Shown in pieces: positions 11,601 through 23,500 of a stretch of 64,000 nucleotides of DNA. The number at the start of each line of letters is the position of its first letter. The first letter of the stretch is position 1. Under the pieces are notes generated by a model, which was given only the letters and a program-made list of their open reading frames with translations, was not told where the DNA came from and searched no databases. Origin of the DNA: Agroathelia rolfsii (lineage: Eukaryota > Basidiomycota > Agaricomycetes > Amylocorticiales > Amylocorticiaceae). The DNA is taken from contig JABRWF010000007.1 of assembly GCA_018343915.1 (NCBI GenBank), positions 558,001 to 622,000 on the forward strand. The letters are read 5' to 3'. The position numbers and the translations under genes are program-made.

Positions 11601-12892
11601 ATGACCTCCATCAAGGAGCAAGGTAGCAAAAATGGCTTCTACCTAATCTCACATTCTCTAATTACTTTTCGCATAAAGGACTGAATGCGCTTGCGTTAAC
11701 ATCCAAAACAATTTCAGAAGCTATCGCTTCCCTTTCCTCTCCAGTACCTGAATCCATCTTGACTGAGCCCACACCTGCTATAACCGATCTCAACAATGAC
11801 TTGCAATCGCTTTTATCGCTGCTATACGCTGCCACGACTAGGGCTACGCTTGTGCTAAAGCCTACAGACCCTCATTTCAAGGCTGCTCTGTCCCCTCTCA
11901 CCGATCTTGCTACAAATGGTACTCGCCTGGGCCATGTTGGTACCTTGTTTCGCGCTTCCAATTCCAAGTACGGCGAGACGCTCGCAAAGGAGGTCGTAGC
12001 TGCCATCCAAGAGGTCCTCGATTCTTTGCAGTCTTATCTCAAGGTTCTCATATCGGAGCATACGTCCGCCTCGAGTAGGAGCAGAGGGAGCAGCAGCAGC
12101 AACAAAGGAGAGGGGGAAGAGTATATGCTACGAGCTGGCGCGGTGCATGAGGTCGTAACGCGCCTAAAAAATGAGCTATCGAGGGATAATCGCACGGCGG
12201 TGAAGAAGAAATGGAAAGCGGATCGTGGACTGTTGGAGGATGCGGTGAAGGAGGTTGGAGAGATGCTTGAAGATGGAGAGGGGGATGATGATGATAATGA
12301 TGATGGATGGGATGAGTTGGGTCTTGGAAGCACCAAAATGCAAGAAGAAGAGATCAAGAGGGCCAAGTTGGTGCGTATATTATCACCATTCACCATCTCG
12401 TCTTGCTTGTGAAATTGGACATGTTGCTGATTATCTGGCCTTACACAGTTCCACAGCCTCCTGCGCTGTATCGCGACACTCCAAAAACGAATACAACTCG
12501 ATCTCATATCCGAGACATCACCATCAAGAAAGGAACCAGATCCAAAGACACTAGACGTACTTCTGGCCCATTCTGCCAGCTTGCTCGCCGCTTGCGACGG
12601 GCTAGCTTCATCTCTCTACTCTCCGCAAGACAAATCTACACTCTCCACGGAACTCGCTTCGCTCCTCAACGAGGTCCGCTCTATCAAGGAGATCGTTACA
12701 CCTCTCACCATCCCTGTTGAGGGTGGTATAGAGGAAAAAATGGCTGCTTTAAAAATACAGCAGCAGCAGCCCAAGCAAAATGAGAAACCTCCTAGAGATG
12801 TTCGTGCTTGGTTCGAGACGTGTTTTACTCAGATATTTAGAATAAGTGATTCTATTTCGAACGAGCTACGAGGGGCCGGCTCTGGCACCTAA
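11601..12892 (+). CDS. GCIP / cyclin-D1-binding protein 1-like protein
   Basis: Three exons (11601-11622, 11679-12370, 12449-12892) give 385 residues, beginning MTSIKEQG. The protein is mostly helical, with an N-terminal half containing LVLKPTDPHFKAAL, a middle linker of Ser-rich then acidic character (GEGDDDDNDDGWDELG), and a C-terminal half with LHRCIATL-like helices (FHSLLRCIATLQKR) and LLAACDGLASSLY. This layout matches the Grap2 and cyclin-D-interacting family; in animals it binds D-type cyclins and HLH proteins and restrains the cell cycle, while the fungal role is unknown. The 22-base first exon was chosen because it supplies an ATG and an in-phase junction. The family call rests on remembered resemblance. 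Confidence 0.72.
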
Positions 12893-13576
12893 CTGTGTGT
12901 TTCTTTTTTGTATCTATCCCTGATTGTATTTGTAGCTGGAATCCTGATTCCTAGTATTATTACGATGAACGAGCTTTTGGTGGTTAGAATCTTGATATGC
13001 TTGGTTGATAAATACATATCGGTAAGGAAAGAAGATAATACAATTCCAAACAGGAACTTTGCAATGCGACAGCAATGTGCCAACTACCCTGAACGGCCTG
13101 GATCTTAAAACAACCATGCTACAATGCACATTATGGAGGTGAGCGACTCATACTCGAACCCTCACCATCAACTTTATATCCCACTCTACCAAAGGGAAAG
13201 GTATTCTTATTTTTATATCGTTAAAGTGGTAGGGAAAAAAAAAATAGAAATAGAAAAATTCAAGTCATTTTCCATTTCTCAACTCGCCGTAGCAAAACAT
13301 AGGATGTCAATCCCATCGATACTGTCATTGGAAATTTACATGCTGGAGAGCCAGGTCAAACTTCGCGAAGACTGCTCCAACTACCTGTGAGAAAAGCGAG
13401 CCAGCCAGTAATAAGTCAAAAGCAAGATTGCATTACGCTTGTCCTTGTACTTGGACGCGGTACGCGGACAAACGAATGAAGTAACTACTACAGAAATTCG
13501 TAGCTACATACTACAGTCACGTGGAGCGTGACTGTGACTCCATCACTCCCATTGAGGCATGGATTGCCTATTCTAA
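12893..13576. other. Intergenic, no supported gene
   Basis: A/T-rich spacer after the GCIP-like gene. A purine run (around 13240-13258) is present. An LTR for the gag fragment that begins near 13577 was looked for here and not recognised. Confidence 0.5.
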
Positions 13577-14860
13577 CACTACCCCACCTGGGAATTCCAG
13601 GCAAAAAATATCCTAGCTGCATTGGGCTGCCTACCTCATATCGACGACAGGGCTGCAAACTTGAAGCCGGATCCTGTTACCGAAGACACGCCTGGTTATC
13701 AAGTTCAAACACTCACAGCCAAAAATGTTGCCTATGAAGTTAAAGAAGGCTATGCGAAACATCTAATCTTTGACTCCTGTCCGCATCTCCTCCAGCTTAG
13801 GCTAATATCCTGCGAATCCGCACGCAACATGTGGCTAGAGGTCAACAACTATGCCGTCGGCTCCAAGCGAATACTCGATGAAATTGACGTCTTGAGTTCT
13901 TCGTGGAGAGTGAGATTACAAGACCATCCTGATCCAAAAACCTACCTCACCACCGTCCGGAAACACTTCGAACTGATGGAAGAGCATCCACTGTGGCTCA
14001 CAGCAACTGGACGTGTCCTATCCGAGGTCGAGTACTTTGCCATGATTACGGCCTCCATTTCAGACACAAATATCTACCGCAAAGTCCCGGAGCCACCCAT
14101 CCACGCAGCGAATAAACTGATGCCACCTCAAAAGGTCATTAGCTTCGTTGTGTGCGAGGCAGAATCGACTGTTCTAGATAACAGTGGCAGTGACCAGACG
14201 GCAGCGTCAGGTGTTTTCACCTATGAAAATCCGAGCTGTAGAAAGAAGGGTCATAAGACAGAAGACTGCTATGCTCCTGGCGGTGCCAAGGAAGGTCAGG
14301 GCCCCCGTCGGCGTCGAAAGAATCAATGTACTAGCGAAAACAAGAGCGCCGGCACTGTTGCGGACGACGAGGACAACGACGATGAAGAGATTTATGCGTT
14401 TGCTGTTCTCACTCTCGCTAGTGGTCATTCTATGCAAATAGATTCCGCTGAAATTATTACCGGCACACACTCGTGCCAGGATGCCATGCCCCCAAAGCAG
14501 GGGATCCTTCTTGATAGTGACGCAAGCACTCACTTTTGTCCCGACCGTAGTCTTTTTAAGTCTTTCAGGAAAATCCAACAGAAGATTCTTGTTGCTGACG
14601 GATGGACAGTGCTATCTGAGGGCAGTGGTGAAATCAGGATTGATATGCCAAACGGCAATTCCAACTCCTCCGTGTTTCTTGAGGAAGTTGTCTATGTACC
14701 CTCACTTTCACGTACATTATTATCTATTCGGCAGTTTGACAAAATAGGACCTAGCATCTTGTTTGGGGGAGGCCAGGCTCGTATTTACGAAGAGGACAGA
14801 AATTGCATAGCCGTCGTGCCAGCCGTGCATGACTTATACCCGCTGTCTTTCTCAGCTTGA
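13577..14860 (+). pseudogene. Decayed copia gag-protease fragment 1
   Basis: About 425 codons are open and resemble a Ty1/copia gag followed by the start of the protease. The part around 13586-13620 reads TWEFQAKNILAA, a typical gag N-terminal helix. A zinc-knuckle-like block at about 14223-14272 reads YENPSCRKKGHKTEDC; the equivalent block in fragment 2 starts with C, so the first zinc ligand has changed Cys to Tyr here. The protease signature at about 14512-14535 reads DSDAST instead of the expected DSGAS, so the catalytic Gly is lost. The frame ends at 14860 before any integrase. It is non-functional and truncated; no flanking LTRs were recognised. Confidence 0.75.
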
Positions 14861-15906
14861 AGAGACTTCGCCATGTATGGTTACGCTTTTTGCAAATTCC
14901 TGAAAGACGGTTTCGTGCTGATACTCAATCGTGAAAATGCGCTCTTTGATTCACACCACTACCCCTTTCGTGAGGTTACGTTTAATACCTACATCCCGTC
15001 CCACACGCTCATCTTTTCTCATTCTATTTAATAAATTGCTTCATTACCAGTCTTTTGTCTTGAGCCCTTCCGTATGCTCCCAAAGAAATGCTAGTACTGC
15101 TATAATAATACGAATAAAATACAGACTTGGACGAAGTAAAACAACAGTACTTGTTCCGACTCGGATAATAGCAATTACATGGTCTCGAAGCCGGTGTTTG
15201 CTGCTAAACATCAAGAAACCGAGACAATTAATTTTTCTGAATCATTTTGAACGGGCGAAAATGTGGGGTCTTCAATGTTTGAACACTAGTCAGCCGTAAT
15301 TGTTGTGATCTTCTGCCGAGCAATGCCGCACTCCGCGTTCTAATCAAAGTGGGCGCGACCAGCTATGACGTGATTTTAGCTTATGTATCTTGAGCCACTT
15401 CGACATCGGCTATCATCGGCATTAAAGAATGGGAAGATACGTACTAGAGTCTTACAACTGCCAACAGGCTAGGACGTCTGTGAGTCCAATAGTTATACAC
15501 ATATCATGATACTGTGACTCATATCTCTACTTATAGTATTGCTCGAATATTTTACGTGCTTGGTTTCTCATTATGGTTTACATCGCCCCAGGTCGTCAAT
15601 AGCTTCAATTTCAAAAACTCACTGGCACTGACATGTGTGCCTCCCAAGACTAGAACCTGAATTCGATTTCAGGACCATTAGCCGAGACTAGCTCCCTGCC
15701 AGTGCTGCGCATTATGGACTATACTCTATGCCCCTCGCTATTCTCCGACCATATCAAGGCCATATTGTAAAGTTGTTCATTTCGTCCTGTGTCACTGTTA
15801 TACTGACCCCTTTTTGATTTTCTCTTCCTCTCAAGCCCATACCTCATGCGTCCCAGACAACGTATATTGCCGACGAGAACCATTTTGCTGTGAAATAAAA
15901 GTAGCT
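14861..15906. other. Spacer upstream of array gene A
   Basis: No gene is supported. The segment around 15590-15680 (CAAAAACTCACTGGCACTG) has a close counterpart upstream of array gene B around 18881-18900, which shows that the 5' flanks were duplicated with the genes. Confidence 0.5.
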
Positions 15907-17341
15907 ATGGCAACTGAAGGATGGTCTACTGTTGTTTTGCCTCCGGTTTCGGTGGTATCAGCAAATTTAGGTCCTCTGGTCACAGGTGCAATGATTGCAC
16001 ACCTTCTACTGGGTGTAGTATGCTCTCAGGCCGCAAAATATTTTCACCATCATTTCCGTGCCGATGGCCAGTTCATCCGATCAATTGTTACCTCTCTTCT
16101 TATTCTCAACATTCTCCTCGGTATCATGGATTTGTGCGTATACCCGTCGAACCATTGATGAGATAATGACCTACATACTTACTATTTCTTGGCAGCATAA
16201 CGGTCTACCAGATGGTGATTGTCAGTTTTGGCGATTTCGACAAATTCGATCTTCAGCCTCGGGAATGGACCACATGGGGTGAAACAGCCGTAACTGCCTT
16301 AGTAGCCCTAATTGCCCACATATTCTACATTCACCGATGTTGGGTATTGATACATTCTTTACCCGTTTTCATCTTCTTATCTCTTGGTTTGTGTTTTCTT
16401 ACCTAGATGTCTGGCTAGTCATTGATGATGCCCTTGATAGTTGCGCTACTTGCTTTTTCTTCTGCAATCACGTACGTATATCCTCATCTTCTTGGCATTC
16501 GGTTGCCCGATGCATCAAGCTCATGTTTTCCACACTGTTCAACAGAACAACCATTTTAGGTTTTATGATCGGCAGGCTCAGTAAAATGACCGAAGCAATA
16601 ATCCCCGGCACTGTCTGGTTTATTTCGGTACTAACTGAATTGTCTCCTCTTCAAACTTTAAATGCCAACTTCATTTTTATAGACTTGCATATGTGACATG
16701 AGCATTGCTACAATTCTAGCTCTTTACTTCTGGCGCAATAGCAGTGCTGTTTGCAGCACTCGCGCAATGTTTTCACGACTTCGGCGGATAAGCATTGAAA
16801 CTGGCTTGCTCACTGCCATCTGTGCTCTCTTAAACTTGATTCTCGTGTGTATATCCAACTTTCTAGCCTTGAAGGAATTAAGCGAATATGATTCTGACAG
16901 TTCGCCGCCCTGGCTCCAGCAGCCTACTAGTAAGTTCTCACCGTTTATGGTTCGAGCTTGTGGCTCGGTGCTAATTAACTTATCGCTAGTCTTTTGATTC
17001 AATATTCCATGTCTCATATATATACACTATCAGTATTTTATACCTTGCTTAGCCGCCAAGACTTGCGTGACATTGTTGGTACTAGGGCGGGTGCTACCGA
17101 ACTCGGGCAATCGCCTATCTTTACCTCTATCCTGAGCTATTCCGTTTATGTGAGTCCCTTGGTTCATCGTCTTCTCTCGTACTAAATCAGAGTCCCATTG
17201 TACTTATCGTTACAGAACAAGACCACCATCCCACATCATATTAAGAGTATGCAAACGGAAGGCTTAGGCTGCCATTGTGATGATCTGGCCGAGAGCACAA
17301 ACGCCATCACCATGCATCATATTCGCAATCGTAATAATTAA
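15907..17341 (+). CDS. DUF6534-like seven-helix membrane protein, array gene A
   Basis: First of a tandem series. Eight exons can be spliced into roughly 300 residues. Exon 1 (15907-16133) encodes the family start: an N-terminal TVVLPP stretch, then LGPL, helix 1 with HLLLGVVCSQ, and a second helix ending GIMD. Exon 2 holds the FGDFDKFDLQP loop and a helix with ALVALIAHIFYI. Later exons carry the TCICDMSIATIL helix, the RLRRISIETG loop and the closing LLIQYSMSHIYT helix with LLSRQDLR. A final exon after an intron near 17150-17218 gives a hydrophilic tail ending HHIRNRNN, stop at 17339-17341. The pattern of helices and the C-terminal YT..LSR..LR motif match DUF6534 proteins of agaricomycetes, whose role is unknown. 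Same direction and layout as genes B-E. Confidence 0.75.
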
Positions 17342-17887
17342 GTGATCTACCATCAAATGTAGACAGGTCTAAAGGGAAAGCCCCATCTTCGAAGGATGAA
17401 CTGTCACCTGTTCGCTGGCTAGCCAGGGTACCTCTACATTAAATCTTTGCCTTCTCCCCTCCGTACATACCCTTTCATGATATTTGATCAAACCAGTTAT
17501 CCTGACGCTTGATTACACCCTCTATCATCCATCATTAGCTTTAAGTTTATTGTGAATGATCCCAAACATGTTCACTGGTTCTTGTCAGCTTTATGTTCGC
17601 TCACTTATCTATAACCTGAACCTTGATAACGAGGATAAAGAAGTCCGATATCTTTGGATCCAAATTATGTGTATATGCTCTGGCAGCCTGAGTAATGCAC
17701 ACTTTCCGTGATTCAGATTCCCATCTCTGCTATTGCCCGGATGTTCTAGATGAATGTTCAGTCTCCACGGGCATAAACATTCGATTTCGATCATGATTTC
17801 TTTTTTTCGCTGGAGTGTATGAAATAAACGAACTCACAAACCCCACTACTTATAGTTTGTGAGGGTAACGGAAATCACATATAAGAG

Positions 17888-17941
17888 ACGCAAGTCAAAG
17901 AAGAAGAAAAAACGGCGTTTTTTTTTTTTTTGACTTGCGCC
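17888..17941. repeat. Inverted repeat able to form a hairpin
   Basis: ACGCAAGTCAAAG at the left is answered by TTGACTTGCGCC at the right, with an A/G-rich left inner arm opposite a run of about 15 T. The pairing spans roughly 26 base pairs with a few mismatches and only a few unpaired bases in the loop. No flanking target duplication was found, so a MITE is not claimed. Confidence 0.6.
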
Positions 17942-18105
17942 ACTGCAATAGCCGTTACGCTACACACGGAGTCACACTCACTATATTTCTCAGGCTCAAG
18001 TTGAAGAGACTCTGCATCTTATTGTCATGGTCTCTACAAACCTCTCAGGGATTATTCCGCGCTGGTAGATAATCATGAAAAAGCCTTCGTTAGCTTATAT
18101 CATTG

Positions 18106-18280
18106 TGTTAAAATACGACGAGCGACGACGATGAGCAGCGGTCAACACAAAGTATTGTATTCCGCTTGTCTACTTGTACATCGTTGTACGTGGTCAAACG
18201 GATAGTAAACAAAAATGTAAACTACCATAAATATAAAGGCAGAATCATGTGACCCAGCACATGGATCACATATTCTAACA
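18106..18280. mobile_element. Solo LTR, 175 bp, copy 2
   Basis: Same element as at 1573-1747, same orientation, about 96 percent identical by eye. It begins TGTTA, ends TAACA and is flanked by CATTG on both sides (18101-18105 and 18281-18285), a 5-bp target duplication. It was inserted between array genes A and B after or during the duplication, since the equivalent spacers of other array genes lack it. Confidence 0.87.
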
Positions 18281-20343
18281 CATTGCTCTTTGCAAAGTAC
18301 TTGCTACGTTCTATGTCACACGCTAATCCTCTCGTTCTATAGTAGTCGTTTGCTTCAAGTTGTCCCTTTTGTGTGCACTTGGACAAAAGTCAGCACTAAC
18401 ATTATGCCTGTAAACAAGTAAAATGCATATTTGGCATTGATGAAGTAAAACAACAATACATGCTTCAAGTCCTAATAGTATCACGGGTATCTATACAGTC
18501 CCAAAGCAGGTACTATTAGGGGACCTACTTCATAGCTGATATCCTACTTCGTATAAACAAACACACGTATCAGTGGTAACATAGGCCTTTCAGGCCTGAC
18601 ATTACCACTAAAAATGAATGGATTTCTGTCTGTACTGTTGGGGAGAAGGGATTAACTACTGTAAATCCAAGCGAACATCGCTTACGGAGGCCGGGAGACT
18701 AACTCCGCTAACTTATCGAGATGTAACCTGAATAGTTTGAAGCTTGTGACTGGCGAGTTTGGGCCAATCCACTAGTTCAAGTTATACAGTACATTTACGG
18801 TCAGTCGAGTCAATTTTTTTGTACCGTTTTTATTTGCGTGACTATTTTTCGTGGTTTACATTTCCATGAGCCTCGAGTTTCAAAAACTTACTGGCACCGG
18901 CGCGCGCGTCTCCAAGAACTTGCCACTGGCAGTGCATTAACTTGAAGGCTAGCCGAGGGTCGTGGGACTAGTTTGTTATATATTATCCCTGCGATGGACT
19001 TCATTCCATGCCCCTTCCCCTTGTCCCAGTAATATCGAGTGTAGTTTTCATTCTGATTCACGATTGTGCGAACTCCCCGTTGACTTCCCCCGTTCCTCTC
19101 CTTCTCTCTCCTTCTCTCAACCCCACACTTCTCATGCATTCAGGACAACGTACATAACCAAGGACGACCATTTCACTCTGAAAGACAAGTAACTATGGCA
19201 GACGAAGCTGAGGGATGGACCTCTGTTGTCTTGCCTCCCGCTGCCATAGTGTCCATGAGCTTAGGTTCTTTGCTCATGGGTGTGATGGCTGCACAACTTC
19301 TGCTGGGCATAGTGTGCTCCCAGGCCATAACATATTTTCGGCATCACTTCTATGGCGATGATCGATTCCTTCGATCAATTGTCATCTCTCTCGTCGTTCT
19401 CAACCTCCTCCTTGGCATAATTGACTTGTGTGTCTGCCTGCCAAGATTTTTGAAGCAACGACCTGTATACTTACCATGTTTCGGCAGTGTAGCGATCTAT
19501 CGAGCTATGGTCCTCAATTTTGGCAATTTTGATAAATTCAATCTTCAGCCTCAAGATTGGTGCACATGGGCTGAACCAGCTATAACAGCCTTGGTGGCCC
19601 TAATTGCACACATATTCTACATCTGCCGATGTTGGACGTTGATGCGTTCCTTACCAATGGTCGTCTTCTTGGCTCTCGGTTTGTATTCCCTTCATCTGGT
19701 TTTTGATTATTGATACCATCTGATGGTACCTCCAACAGTTGCACTGCTCGCTTTTGCTTTCGGCATTACGTATGTATATCCTCACACCCTGACGTTCAGT
19801 TTTCTGGCTTACCAAGCTCATGTCTTATACATCTTCCAACAGAACATCCGTTTTTGCTCTCGTGATTGGTAGACTAAGTGAAATGGGCGGGGAAGTAGTC
19901 CATGGCACTATCTGGCTTTTTTCGGTACCAACTGGATTATCTCCCCTTCGAGTCCTGATGCCTATTTTGCTTCTATAGACTTGCATCTGTGATATTAGCA
20001 TTACTATGATTTTGGCTATTTATTTCTGGCGCAATAGCAGTGCCAGTGTTGTTCACCGTACCAATGCGGTGTTTTCACAACTTCGGCGGATAAGCATCGA
20101 AACTGGCTCACTCACTGCCATTTGTGCTCTCATAAACTTGGTTCTTGTGGGTACATCTAACTTATCAGTCTTGCATTGGAGGAATGAAGCGACCGTGGCT
20201 GTGCTAGTTTGCTGCACTGGCTCCTAAGGCTTATTAGTAAGTCCCTGTGCTTCATGGTTCAAGGATGCTCGTAGCTCGAACGTTTACTAACTTACTGTTA
20301 GCCTTTTGGTACAATATTCCATGTCCCACATATACACAGTATC

Positions 20344-20348
20344 AGTGC
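20344..20348 (+). repeat. Target-site duplication, left copy (AGTGC)
   Basis: The five bases AGTGC directly precede the LTR at 20349 and recur directly after the other LTR at 24987-24991. This is the footprint of integrase-mediated insertion. Confidence 0.93.
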
Positions 20349-20556
20349 TGTTGTAAATCACACGTAGATAGGTAATACGAACGACGATTTATTTCAGAGT
20401 AAATAGTTCAGTATTTATACAAAATGTACAAGATATTCGTGGGGTATCCCAAACCCCAATGTGTGCGTGATGAGAGACAGAAAACAATAAGGAAGATAAA
20501 TATAATCTACACTAGGTACATACGGCGCTGCTATGCCTTGTTCGGAATCCCCAACA
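20349..20556 (-). repeat. 3' LTR of the copia element
   Basis: 208 bp, terminal TGTT/AACA, identical to 24779-24986. It is the 3' LTR because the polyprotein reads toward it. It holds A/T-rich promoter-like and 3'-processing sequence. Confidence 0.93.
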
Positions 20557-20566
20557 CTCCTCCTCA
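20557..20566 (-). other. Polypurine tract of the copia element
   Basis: On the minus strand TGAGGAGGAG lies directly before the 3' LTR, the position where plus-strand DNA synthesis is primed. Its first three bases are the stop codon of the polyprotein. Confidence 0.7.
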
Positions 20567-23500
20567 GCGACGTAATCCTAAACCATCCTTCAATTTCTCG
20601 AAAGCCGGGCGGGCGAGTGCCTTCGTGAATATGTCGGCATAGTTATCTTCACTCGGTGTGTACGTAATATTGATGACGCGATCAACGATTTGCTCGCGCA
20701 CGTGATGATAGCGAATGTCGATGTGTTTAGCGCGTGAATGGTGAACGGTGTTGTGAGCGAGCTGATTTGCTGCCTGGTTGTCGGCGAAGATCGGCGTAGA
20801 TCCGGAGCAAGCGATGCCTAAGTCAGCCAGGAGACGGCGCAACCACGTGGCCTGGCGAGCAGTGGCTGATAAGGCCATGTACTCGGCCTCCATAGTTGAT
20901 AGGGCGACGGACGTTTGTTTCTTCGAGCTCCAGGCAATCGGGCCATTGCCAAAAACGAATACGTATCCGGTAATCGAGCGGCGGTCGGTAATGTTAGCTG
21001 CCCAATCTGCGTCCGAGTATCCGACCAAATCGAGTGAGTACAGGCCGCCAGTGTAAGATATGCCGTGATCGAGAGTTCCCAAAATATACTTGAAGATTCG
21101 TTTGACCGCGTTCCAGTGCTGATTTGTTGGTTTTGAGTTGAATTGAGCCAGATGCTGCACTGCAAATGCAATATCGGGCCGAGTCATGAGTGCGAGATAT
21201 AGCAGCGCGCCGACGGCAGATTGGTACGGTGCTTGTGTGATGATGTCATCGTCGGCCGCGCGCTGTAGTTTGATGCGTGGATCAGCAGGGATAAGCTCGG
21301 GGTGTGATGTTGTCAAACGAAACTTTTCGACGATCGCGCGTGCATAAGCGCCTTGTGATAGTGTGATGGTGTGTGATGCACGATCGCGTGTGATCTCAAT
21401 GCCCAGAATGTGACGGATAGGCCCTAGGTCGGTAGTCTCGAATCGGCCTCCAATTGCAGCCTTGGTCCTTGACATAAGCGCGGCAGAGTCGGCAAGGATT
21501 GCCATGTCGTCCACATACACAGCAATGATGACAACATGTGAGCCAACATTTTTTACGTAAGCACATGGCTCAGAACCCAGTTGTGTGAACCCGAGCCCAA
21601 TTAGGGATTGGTTGAGGTCAGTATTCCAGACCCGCCCCGCCTGCTTGAGCCCGTAAATCGCGCGACTGAGTTTCCAAACGCGGCCGGTACTGTCATCAAA
21701 TCCTTCGGGTTGCTCGAGGTAAATTTCTTCTTCCAATGTGCCGTTGAGATATGCGCCGACAACGTCCATCTGATGCGCCTCCATATCACGTGCGGCGGCA
21801 ATTGCGAATAACGTCCGGAGCGTGTCGTGCCGAACGACCGGTGCGAATGTGTCATTGTAGTCCACACCAAGGACTTGCTCGAATCCACGGGCCACGAGAC
21901 GCGCCTTGTGCTTCACCACCTGACCCTTCTCATTCCGCTTCCGCTTGTAAACCCATTTTGACGTCAATACCCTCCTTCCGGCCGGCCTTTCCACCAATTC
22001 ATATGTCCCTCGTGTCTTCAACTGCCCCATTTCACTCTCCATTGCCGTCATCCATGCCCCTGCATCCCGATCCTCCGTTGCTTCCTTCCAACTCTTCGGG
22101 TCCTCCTGTCCAATCTGTCCCATCATCGCTCCAAACACGTAAGCATAGTTTGCGATTGCGGCCGTGGTGTTTCCTTTCTCAGCCTTTTCCTGCAGTCGAG
22201 CCGAGCGGCGTGGTTGTAGTGTGTCAGATTCATTGTCTGAGCGCTCGTCCTCGTCATGTGACTTGTCCCCTTCACTATCTTCTTCTCCTGTTTCCTCCTC
22301 CTGTAGTTTGGTATTGTCCTCTTGTGTAGATGTAGCATTGTCAATGTGATTGTTGTTTGAACCATCCAAGTCCATCTCCATCCCCTCCTCCTGTGACTGC
22401 TCACCCTCCTTATTCTCCTCCTTGAGCAGTACAGGGCCCGGATGATAGTCAACTTGCTGAGATCTCGCGAAGACAACATTTCGGGAAGTGCGTATCTGGC
22501 GCTTGTGCGGTGACCAGTAACGGTGGGCCAGGGACTGTTCCGAGAAGCCGGTGAATATAAAGGGTTTAGCCTTCATATCAAGCTTGTGACGCTGGTTCTC
22601 GGGCGTAAGCACCCACAGCTTAGCTCCAAATGGCCGTAAATGGCTAATGTCGGGCTTCTCTCCCCAAAAGGCCTCGTGCGGAGTTTGATTCTCGAGCTTC
22701 TTCGTCGGCGCGCGGTTCCGAATATAGCAGGCATACTGAATTGCTTCGGGCCATAAGGCCGGCGCAACATCAGCAGCTGCAATCATAGCGCGCGCCAACT
22801 CCACTAGGGTGCGATTCATTCGCTCGGCAATCCCGTTTTGGAAAGATGAGTAGGGTGACGTGACCTCAAGGCGAATGCCTTCGCTCTGCAGATATTCTTG
22901 TAAATCAGTGTTCACATATTCTTTGCCATTGTCAACCCTTAAGGTCTTCATCTTTATGCCCTTTTGGGTGTCTAAGAATGATTTGTAAGCTTTAACAAAC
23001 TTGGGTGCATCTGATTTGTGCTCCGAAAAATAAACTGTCACATGACGCGTCGCGGCGTCAGTAAATGTAAAGAAGAACCGGCGCTGTCCAATGCCAGTGA
23101 TGCGTGCAGGGCCCCAGACATCTGAAACGATCAGCTCTCCGATGTCTCGGACCTTAGGCGCCACTTCCTTGGGAATTGGCTCAACATGTGCCTTTGCCTG
23201 GATGCACGCATCGCACTCTGTAGATACAGGTGCCTTCGAGGAAAATGATAAACCAAATACCATATTTTTCTTATGCAGCATCTCTATTGCTCCATAATGA
23301 ATATGACCAAGGGCTTCATGCCACTCCTCCCAAGTGCGCGTGGTAGGTGCGGCGTCAGTGGTGTTTGTAGAGACAGCCGCGTACATGTTGTTAGGGATGA
23401 CAGGATCAAGATCCATACAGTAGAGGTGTTCATCAATACGCTTCCCACGGAGGACAACCTTGTCTGATGGACGCTCAATGCAATCGAGCCGGCCGTCCTC

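Larger units (their letters stand above)
17342..19194. other. Spacer between array genes A and B, with hairpin and solo LTR
   Basis: No gene is supported. It contains an imperfect inverted repeat at 17888-17940 and the solo LTR at 18106-18280. The last 320 bases (18880-19194) are the promoter and leader of gene B, with a C/T-rich run at 19086-19128. Confidence 0.55.

Noticed and set aside
14931..15299. 122-codon frame after gag fragment 1
   Set aside because: No copia integrase or other motif; composition is that of noncoding spacer.
21751..22329. 192-codon plus-strand frame within the copia element
   Set aside because: Shadow of the intact minus-strand polyprotein; Pro/Ser-rich content follows from the antisense of Glu/Arg-rich sequence.
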